This document shows positions 55,902 to 64,000 of a DNA stretch of 64,000 bases, piece after piece. Within the stretch, counting starts at the first letter, position 1; every line of letters begins with the position of its first letter. Both the position numbers and the translations under genes were made by a program. The stretch spans positions 14,675,381-14,739,380 of the forward strand of contig CM036221.1 of NCBI GenBank assembly GCA_020631735.1. The letters run 5' to 3'. The notes beneath the pieces were generated by a model. The model saw only the letters and a program-made list of their open reading frames with translations. It was not told where the DNA came from and made no database searches. The DNA is from Saccharum officinarum (Eukaryota > Streptophyta > Magnoliopsida > Poales > Poaceae).

Positions 55902-55911
55902 GTATTTATAG
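55902..55911 (-). promoter_or_regulatory. TATA box of the peroxidase gene
   Basis: CTATAAATAC on the minus strand, about 210 bp upstream of the ATG. This would place transcription start near 55,875 with a leader of about 180 bp. Confidence 0.7.
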
Positions 55912-58130
55912 AGACGAATGCATGCCTCTATTTTGTTTCTGGTTAACATGTTGTTCTTAACTGCAACAATTATGTTCTTGGGAGGTCGTTACTAGCACAC
56001 AGTCGTTAGCTGGTACAACATACGCTGTAGCTGGCGATAGATCCAGTTGCAAGGCGTGTTGACATTGCCAGTTTTCCACTTGGCAACAAGAAAATACGTG
56101 CTAATTTCGTCTGCGAATAATAAAATAGGTGATATGGGGATTTGTTAGGACATGATTTATTCCATCAGCTAACAACTATTTAAGCCGAAGCCCCGTGTGG
56201 TCGACTCAACTGCTAGCGTAGTACGTCAACGCACTCTATGTCAACTGCTAGCATAAGTTTCACATGATGAAGCTCAATGAAATCGCTAGCTAGATAATTA
56301 CATCATGGTTACTTCTGGGTATATGGTACATCTTCATCGATATATATAGTAGCTGGATTTGTTTATCTACCAATCTGGAACAGAAAAACATAGAGAGAGA
56401 GAGAGAGAGAGATTTATCTGCATTTGCCTTGTTACCCATCGCCATGCACCAGGCCGGAACAATTGCACATGAACAAGAAACCAAGCAACCGAATGGATAG
56501 CAGAGCTTTTATTTGCTGACACGTTAACAAGGTCGCAATATGGTTATATTAAAATATTTTAAAATTTTTGGACAGAAGATGTGTATACTGTTGTTTATTG
56601 GTGGTTGACATTATTGCATGCTTCCACTAATTATTATGCCTGATTGTCGACATGATTCAATATGTAAACTCAGCTTAAAGGGTCGTTAATAATCCACGTC
56701 ATCAGTGAACAAATGAATATAAGTTTAGTGGTGTCGGCTCGTATGTGTAACTGTGTGTCGATCTCTCTCTATGTTCCTATTCCTAGTACTCCAACATCCT
56801 ATATAATAAGAGGAACTAACACAGGGGGTGTAAGTTTATTTTTGGACAGAACCCATTAATATAATAAAAATGCACCTCCAACCGATCTATGGTTTCCTCA
56901 TTTTCAATCACATTACGGAAGTGTTCAAACACAAACACGTACTAACACTTACCTCTATGAGCGCATACACATGTACACCTACACGTATGAGCATATTTGA
57001 AAGACTAAGCCAACAGTGTCTCGTTATCAACAGGCACGTTGTCTACCACATAAAGAATACAATAGCACCATTAAATTGTGAAATAAATTCAGAAAATATA
57101 TCCACCCATGTAATATCGATGACGTTGACTTGGGCTAAGTCCCACCACAATGTGGCTAACTAACGTCCAGTTCATTTCCTAGCTTAGATTGGATTTGTAA
57201 AATGAAATGAACTGCTTGCTTAGATTTGTAAAATGAATAAACTCTCGCGAGTGCATTAGCGGGGTACCAATGGATATCGTAACCCTCTACTTAACACCTA
57301 GCTAGGTGGTGTTTCCCATTCTTTTTATTGGTCATTAGGTGTGTATTATAATTTTAAAAGGTAAAAATCCTATTTGCCTTTGACTTGAGTTAGGAAATAA
57401 TTACTACATTCATTAGCACTAGATCTAACAGCTTAACCTGGTAAACTTATGGAATTAATTAACTAACAATAATTATATATGCACATACGTTCCAACTGGC
57501 TAATCATCCTTTACCCAGTTACGGTCACTGCCAATGGAAGTTTCATCCTCCATAAATAGAACGTCAGCGTTTTTTTATGTGGCGATAAATTAATGAAGAG
57601 AGACCAAATGAGTTTCTGACACAGTGGCTTTTGTAGTGGGTGCATTAGCCAATTTGGTGGCCTTTGGTGTGGAGCAAGGAGTGTCTTGTCGCCCATGGTA
57701 GAGCCAAGAGAAGAACTTGGCAAAGTTGCATGATGAGTGTTGTTTGTCAGTGCACAATGACATGATGTGCACTTCTCAAAACCCCACCTCAGTTCTAACC
57801 CCTTCTCCTATGATGTTTTGCACAAGTTCTAACTGTCATGCTTCAGTTCCCATGGCCTAGCTCTGCCTTTCTCCATGATCCTTGGTTGCCTTATCCCATC
57901 AAATGCCGGTAACAAGACCAAGGTTCCCTCTCTTGGATGTCCTTGTGCTCCCTTTTGCCGGCCCTCCCTTTGTTGAGGATTCCTCCCCTCACTAGGTGTT
58001 GGCGGGCATCAATTGGGTCCTGGATGTGCTTTGAAGACAATATAATCACGATTGTCGTCTGTTCGAATCGACTCAAAGCTTAACAATCGCCGTTGGAGTG
58101 GAGGTCGCAGAGTTTAGCCTCTTTGTTGTG
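55912..58130. other. Intergenic, upstream of the peroxidase
   Basis: Contains the peroxidase promoter region, a GA microsatellite at about 56,392-56,413 and unassigned AT-rich DNA. The region 56,930-57,130 resembles a decayed repeat. Minus-strand ORFs near 57,511-57,772 and 57,891-58,076 have no motif. Confidence 0.4.
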
Positions 58131-58730
58131 GTCGGTCTATCCATGAGACTGGCAAGAAGGTGGCGCTGGTTAGATGGTGGTAGCATTAACTGGGCACTAG
58201 TCAAACCTTTCATGGGATATTCGGGACAATTTAGGGAAAGGTTGGAAGACGTGAGGCAACCCCTATCTTATGCATAAGGTATGGTGGTTAGTCTCGTTCT
58301 TTCGTGTGGATACAAGTTGTACACCTCTGTAGAGTTTTGAAAGCCTCAAGTCCCTCAGGACGGACCCTTTATGGTTGTTCCTACTTTCTATACCCATTTT
58401 AGTGTAGTGATGAAACTTGATGATGACGTGAATTACATTTGTTGATCACCCTTTTGGTTGCAACAAACGTAACTATGCTAATATCTTAATAATGGATCGT
58501 GATCATGTCATTATAAGAAATACCATTGCTTTTCTGCAAATGTACAAATGCCTGATAATACCCTTGCATCCACCAAACATTTATATGCTAGAATTAAGTC
58601 CTGCGAGTATGCAATGTACTCGCGGTACTGCCATTAAGTTGTTTTGCAGGTGTTGTTGCCTTGGTGGATGTGAGGTAATGCTCTACTCACCGCTGCATAA
58701 TAGACCTTGGATTGGGCGAATCCAAGATGA
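58131..58730 (+). mobile_element. LTR segment related to 37,891-38,498
   Basis: Collinear with the LTR segment at 37,891, starting GGTCTATCCATGAGACTGGC and ending GCGAATCCAAGATG. It is cut on the right by another LTR-like block, so its PBS is absent. Confidence 0.7.
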
Positions 58731-60391
58731 TGTGGCAGAACCACCTGAATTATATGGCCCACATGTGCCTACCATTGTCTTTCAGACTTTCGATAACTAC
58801 ACATGCAAGCCAGACAACTCCGGTAGTTTATCGGGTGTCCTCGGGAAAACCCAAATCATCCATGTTTTACAACTCATGCAGGATCAACAAAGGAGTTGTT
58901 ACAACATTATAACATTTGATATAAGATATCTTACATCGGAGTGCAGAATAATATAACATTAGTTTACAAAACTTGTAGAAGTTAAACTTTAACCTAAGCT
59001 CCAAAAGATGAGTAGACTGCAGAAGCATCCGAGATGAAACATCTAAGGTAGAAGAGGTAGACAGACCATGTCGAGCCCACCGACATGACCCTGCCTAGCT
59101 GCTCAAGTTAGAACCTGTGATGGGGTTTAACAAACCCTGAGTACTTGAGGGTACTCAACAAGTCTTACCCAAATAAAAGAAAAGACTCCAAGGATATGCA
59201 GGCTTAAAGGTAAGGTAGAAACAAGAAGTAACTTTTGTAGAAAAGGTTATTATAAATGAATCCTTACTTTCAATCTTTTAGCTCTGTGTTAAGTCATTAT
59301 CAGTATCCAATTAGCACTTGGTCTAAATCAATCACTTCTTTAAGCATCTCTTCTCTTCTCTGATTATATCATCTCCTATCCATCAGTATCCAATTTACAT
59401 AGATTAAACTACGATACAGTTCAGTTGATCGAGTCTTCTTCACCGAGACGCTATGGCGATTTGAATCGATTTGGCCTAGCTAGGGTTTCCTTACCACATG
59501 ATATATGCAGGTCTAGGTCTGCAGACCCGAACCTTCATATATCAACCCTCACTCGGATCCTCCAAAACAGGAACCGGTCTAGTGCTACCTGGGAGCACAG
59601 TACCCACTTCACTACGTCGTTCATCCCTGACAGATTCACAGGAGTGTGTTACACGGTACTCCCACCATCTCTCCACTCCCAGTGCGCGGTTATCGTTTCC
59701 CATAATAGAATAACCTAGATGTTGGGCTTACCGGAGTATGTGGCAAACTGGCAAGTACTACAAGTCATGATCACATGCAGCCCTGACAACGAACGGTCCT
59801 TAATCGACACAGGCGGGGTCACTACGTCAGGCCTCAAACCACAACGCAGGCCAGGATTCCGCCCGATCTCGATTTAACAATATTAACATCATGGTATTCA
59901 CAACCCATAACAGAGTTGAGAAAAGCAAGGTGAAACTGTTTCCCCCAAACGATGAAACCATCGTTCGACTTTCATCGTAGACTAAGCATTACTAAGCATA
60001 AGAGGTAATGACCTTTTTATACTAACACGGTATAACTGAGGATATGTGTATATCAAGGTAATCATGTAGTAACGGTATAAACCAACTCCAAATTACTTAA
60101 TGCACATCTCACAAGACTTAAAGTGTAATCAAGATTTTATAAATACTATAGAAGGGTGTTATGAACAGGGGCTTGCCTGCATTGCAGAGAAGGTTAGTTT
60201 CCCTCAGAGAGATCCAATAGACACCAACACCTCTGGTGGATGGATCTACTCCGAGACTTGATCAACACGAGCCTTCTCACTCTCGTACAAACTACACATA
60301 GTAAATGATGTTGTGCTTAACATGATGGAATGCATGCCATGATGCATGAGGTATGATGAAAGACATGTAATTGCATGACAGAGCGCTAACA
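58731..60391. mobile_element. LTR-like block, possibly a solo LTR (about 1.66 kb)
   Basis: Begins TGTGGCAGAACCACCTGAAT and ends ...GCGCTAACA, fitting TG...CA tips. The interior is non-coding. Flanking 5-mers (GATGA and AAGTA) do not match, so the ends or the solo status are uncertain. Confidence 0.5.
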
Positions 60392-60650
60392 AAGTAAGGA
60401 TGGGCTAGTAGGGATTGTCTGTTGTGTAGTAGTGTCCCACTCTCTAGAGTGCAGCTAAGTCATGGAAAAGGTGGTAGGACAAGAAAATAAGTTTGGGTTG
60501 GGGGACCTCATACTAACACCAGTTTCCACTGGGTGGGACAAATTGTACTCATCCAATTAGAGGAACAACACAAGCAAATTGGAGGCCCAAACAATGATCT
60601 CCGGTAAGTTGCTTATTTGGCCTTGGAACCGTCAGTGATGAACCTGCTAT
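60392..60650. repeat. CACTA tip relic plus start of repeat R copy 5
   Basis: The CACTA end ...TGTGTAGTAGTG at 60,433 is followed by R sequence matching 36,014-36,228. Confidence 0.75.
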
Positions 60651-61435
60651 CACTAGTACAAAAATCTTTTTATAGATGGCAGAAATCTTTTTTATAGATG
60701 GCTCTCATTTCTAACAGAAATGGATGACATAAGAAACTGCCAACAATTAGGGTCAGGAGCACCGTAGCTCACGAACCGTCTCTAAAAATCTATTTTTGGA
60801 GCGGTTTTGTTAAGCAAACTTCCCCTAGAGACATTTCTATTTTTTGGGGCGGTTTCGGTAACAGAACCACCTCTAAAAATAGGATTTCCATGGGCGGTTA
60901 TCTTAACTAAACTGTCTATAAAAAACCAGACTATCAGGGGTGGTGATGTCAAGAGAACCATGTCTAAACCTTATCAATAGGGGTGGTTCGCGTAGTCAAC
61001 CGGCCATATAAAGAACTCCTTGCAAATACCCTTCTTGCTCCTCACGATTGTAGCTGGTCATGCATGACTATAGCTTTCATGTTATTGTTGAGTTCACTTG
61101 GAGGCAAGAAATTGCAAAAATAGAGGTTTTGTCCTTTGAATCTTTGAAGGAGTTGGGTTTGAGAGGTAAGTTTATGCCATCCCTAAAGTCTTTTCAAAAT
61201 TTATCTTTACATTTCTTTTACTAATTTTTGTTCTCAGCTAGAGAGGCATGGTTAAAAAAAATTGTTAGCAATTTGGACTGATTTTTTTGCCCAACTTATT
61301 TGGCTCACATCAATCTCTAGTTACTAGGCCCTTCGCACTTTGACCTGCCCTTCTGTTCATTGTTAACATGAAACACAATGTTAACAGTTTGTAAATTAAA
61401 GTATCCCAAAAAAATACTCTGTTGTACATTAAGCA

Positions 61436-62311
61436 TGTGTTTGGTTCTGGAACCATGTGGGTTGGGTTGGATCGACCCCAGTTTTTTTGGGTTGGGTTGA
61501 ACCCATCTCATGTTTGGTTTGAGGGTCGGGGCCATTCCAATTTTTTGTTTGGTTTGAGACATTGAGTGGGTTGGGGTGGATGACATTTTAGACAATGTTA
61601 GCATGGGGCCCACAATGTCAGCTTCTTCTACCTCCCGTGCCGTAGCGAGGGTGGGGGAAGCAGGCGCCCAGGTGTGAATGAGAGTGTCGCAGAAGCAAAC
61701 CACCATGATTCACAGTATCAAATTGGAGGTGGCCGGCACGCGTCGTTGATGGCCCTGTCCGTTCGTGGAAGCAAACTACCGCGACTCGCTGCTTTTCCTT
61801 GTCGCACTCGCTGCATTGTCAGTGGAAATCTGGAGTACCAGCGTGGGCGTTAGGGACAGGGTGGGGCCAGCGCCGATGTTGGGGACAAGGATGAGGGCGG
61901 GGCGCACATCATCGACGCCGTTGATGAGGGTGGGGCCGATGCCGGGGCCGGGTTTGGTGTGGGCGCCGGGGATGGGGCCAGCACAAGCACGGGCGCCGGG
62001 AACAGGTCTAGCACGGGTGCGGGCGCCGGGGACAGGGCCAACGCGGAGGTGGACGTGGACGGGAGCTTGACGCTGGAGGAGACGAAGTGGACTCCGTGAC
62101 TACGGCCATAGCGCCTAGATAGAAGTCGGGTACCATGCCGTTCATCCGGGTCGGCTCGGTTCCTTCGTTTTGAGCGGATGAGTCCAACCCGCGTCTTCTG
62201 GGAATATACCCATGTGGGTTTGACCCAGATCTGCTGGACTCGGAACCAAATAGTAAGAAAACTAGGTCCAACCTACTCCAACCCACACCAACCCTTTATC
62301 CAAACACACAC
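61436..62311. mobile_element. Nested TIR element (876 bp) with GC-rich core
   Basis: The left end TGTGTTTGGTTCTGGAACC and the right end ...CCAACCCTTTATCCAAACACACAC are inverted. TAAGCA lies on both sides (61,430-61,435 and 62,312-62,317). TGGGTTGGGTTG-type repeats lie next to each end. The core 61,740-62,110 is CpG/G-rich with Gly/Pro/Arg ORFs on both strands that resemble captured or low-complexity sequence. Superfamily is uncertain. Confidence 0.65.
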
Positions 62312-62324
62312 TAAGCAAGTGCGT

Positions 62325-62405
62325 ATTAATTAAATAGTGCCTTAAAGTGTGTATTAATTAACTAGTGCCTTAAAGTGTGTATTAATTAACTAGTACCTTA
62401 ATGAT
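62325..62405. repeat. 27-bp tandem repeat, about three copies
   Basis: GTGTATTAATTAACTAGTGC followed by CTTAAA is repeated three times with minor changes, directly after the nested element. Confidence 0.85.
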
Positions 62406-62410
62406 GTATA

Positions 62411-64000
62411 CATATAAGGAGTTATTTTGAATGAAATGAAATAGGGTTTTGAATTTGCTGGGAAACCAAGATTTCAAATCTGGTGCAAAATTTCAAAATT
62501 TTAAATAGGATTTTAGTGGCGGTTCAGTTTGAGCAGAACCATCCTTGTAAATAGATTTTTAGGAACAGTTTGTTTAAGCCAACAGCCCCTGAAAATATTG
62601 TTTCAATTGTGGTTGCCTTACCACAACTGTCATTGAAAAAGTGGTTTCGTTAAGGCAACCGCATTTGGAAACATGGTTTAGGGGCAGTTGTCATAGAGCA
62701 ACCAACACAAAAAATCTATTTGCTAGACCAACCGCCCCTTAAAAACATGTTTTCAAGGGCGAATTGCTTAACACAACCATCTATAGAAATGCTTTTTCAC
62801 GGATGGTTAAATACCTGATGCTACAAAAACCCTATCTTTACAATCGATGGCATAGTGACGGTTTCACGAATCAGCTCTAAAGATCATTTTTGATAGTGAG
62901 GAAAAAATCTTCTCTACTGTAGTGTGCCGTAGTGTTTGTACCTTTACATTTATTTTATAGATCTGCAAAAATGATCTCCATTAAGTTGCTTGTTTGGGCC
63001 TTGGACCAAAGGTTGCAGCCCTGGCCTGGCCCTAGATCCAATCCACCACTAGATTGCCACTTCTCTTGTTTGTTTGGATTATTTACAGATAACAACCGTT
63101 ATCTTGCCACTTGGGGACCACATGCATTACTGCATGATTTCCTCCGTTATTGGCACGTCAGGTTTCTTTAGTCTTAAGTGCATTTGACTCCAGATATGGA
63201 CTGTGTAATAAGAAAATGTCACAGAACCCGGCCACTGGGAGGACATGAGAAATTATAGTTTAAAGTTAGCTTCTATTTGACTTCAATTTAGGAACTCTCA
63301 CGCCATAAACAAGCACCCTTTGTTATCTGTGTCCTTGCTAGTATGCACTCACAAAAGGCCCATTTGGTTCATGTTGAACTAGCTAACACATGTTTTTTAG
63401 GCTAGTTTGCGTGTATATGACCTGTGCAAGAATTTTAAATAAATTTCATAAAACACAGCTAGGTTGAACATAACAGGCTAGATTCCAGTTGCTAATTACT
63501 TTAGTTTGTTTGGCCGGGAAGTAGATCTCAAGCCGTAAACTACTCTTTGGGTCAGGTGATTCAAAGAATGTCAACTGAACGGAAGTGTAGCACACGCTGA
63601 TACATATTATTAATAAATAGATGGCACATATCATGCCAACGACCTAAAGAGAAAGGGGGGTTTGGGTATTTTAAGCAAACTCAATATCTAATCAGCAAGA
63701 TGATTTTTTAAGCCTATTAAGATGGATGTGGTAGAATCTTTTGTAAACAAAACATAAGTGCATGAAAGAACAAGCTTATGTTGAAAATAAACTAGCAATC
63801 CAAACTTTTGGGGATGCTTAATGAAAGACTTTACTTCGTAAGTATAGTTTCTTTCTTTCAAAAAAAAACAATAGGTAGAGATTAATCTTTCTATCGTAAT
63901 GGCAGAAACTAAATTAAATTCCTATTTGGAATGCCATGTGGCATTTTTTTGTACAGCTGTGTAGCTAGGCTGCCAGGTGGGCCACCAGTCGCCACTCACA
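62411..64000. repeat. Recent duplication, right copy, running off the window
   Basis: Near-identical to 45,795-47,385 (offset 16,616, then 16,615). It covers the last part of the CACTA element and repeat R copy 5. It is still matching at the last base of the window, so the full length is unknown. Confidence 0.92.

Larger units (their letters stand above)
60651..62924. mobile_element. CACTA element (about 2.27 kb), fourth family, non-autonomous, inserted in repeat R
   Basis: The left tip is CACTAGTACAAAAATC; the right tip read inward is probably CACTACAGTAGAGAAG. Subterminal repeats of the form GGCGGTT/AACCGCC and AGAACC(A/G) occur at 60,760-61,010 and 62,515-62,880. Repeat R copy 2 provides the empty site at about 36,228. 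The flanking triplets (TAT and TGC) differ, so the right tip is less sure than the left. No transposase. Confidence 0.7.

Overview
The window is intergenic, repeat-dense DNA from a grass nuclear genome, most likely a panicoid grass related to sorghum, sugarcane or maize. Supporting signs are CACTA elements with TTTGCCGAGTG subterminal repeats, Stowaway and Tourist MITEs, a Mutator-like element carrying a plant mobile domain gene, L1-type LINE relics, tRNA-derived SINEs and GC-rich short exons. The only intact host gene I can support is a two-exon class III peroxidase on the minus strand (54,356-55,691). Three host-gene scraps survive elsewhere: a guanylate kinase-like exon (1,117-1,246), the C-terminus of a second class III peroxidase (2,909-3,107), and one NF-YB exon carried inside a CACTA element (21,211-21,327).

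Layout, left to right. 1-5,020: a duplicated intergenic unit (copy A 1-910, copy B from 4,358), two Stowaway MITEs, a LINE tail and the peroxidase fragment. 5,021-17,187: a 12.2-kb Mutator-like element inserted in copy B. It carries a plus-strand GRF-type zinc-finger gene and, facing it, a minus-strand MULE transposase and plant-mobile-domain gene. All are decayed, and a solo LTR and a hAT element are nested inside. Its ends carry an array of 25-bp dyads with an invariant 7-nt spacer. 17,188-19,169: the rest of copy B, a SINE and Tourist-like MITEs. 19,170-30,705: an 11.5-kb CACTA element with both of its genes (TNP2-like transposase and PF03004/TnpA-like protein), a transduplicated NF-YB exon, an 89-bp-arm inverted repeat and a SINE that duplicated a splice acceptor. 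30,706-35,205: a LINE tail and a longer L1 LINE. 35,206-52,057: a mosaic of CACTA ends, LTR pieces, an antisense accessory ORF of a Ty3/gypsy-like element, a complete 3.5-kb CACTA and several copies of an unnamed dispersed repeat (here called R). 52,058-58,130: the peroxidase neighbourhood. 58,131-64,000: LTR pieces, a further CACTA inserted in an R copy, and a 1.59-kb block almost identical to 45,795-47,385.

The genes do not form a host pathway. Within the two large DNA transposons they form mobilisation sets: transposase plus DNA-binding partner in the CACTA element, and transposase plus zinc-finger plus mobile-domain protein in the MULE. All of these are interrupted, and many of the stops are explained by CAG to TAG changes, as expected for long-methylated, silenced DNA. 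The most novel-looking signals are the fixed-spacer dyad array of the MULE and a set of 11-17-nt poly(A)-ended micro-insertions flanked by 12-20-bp target duplications.
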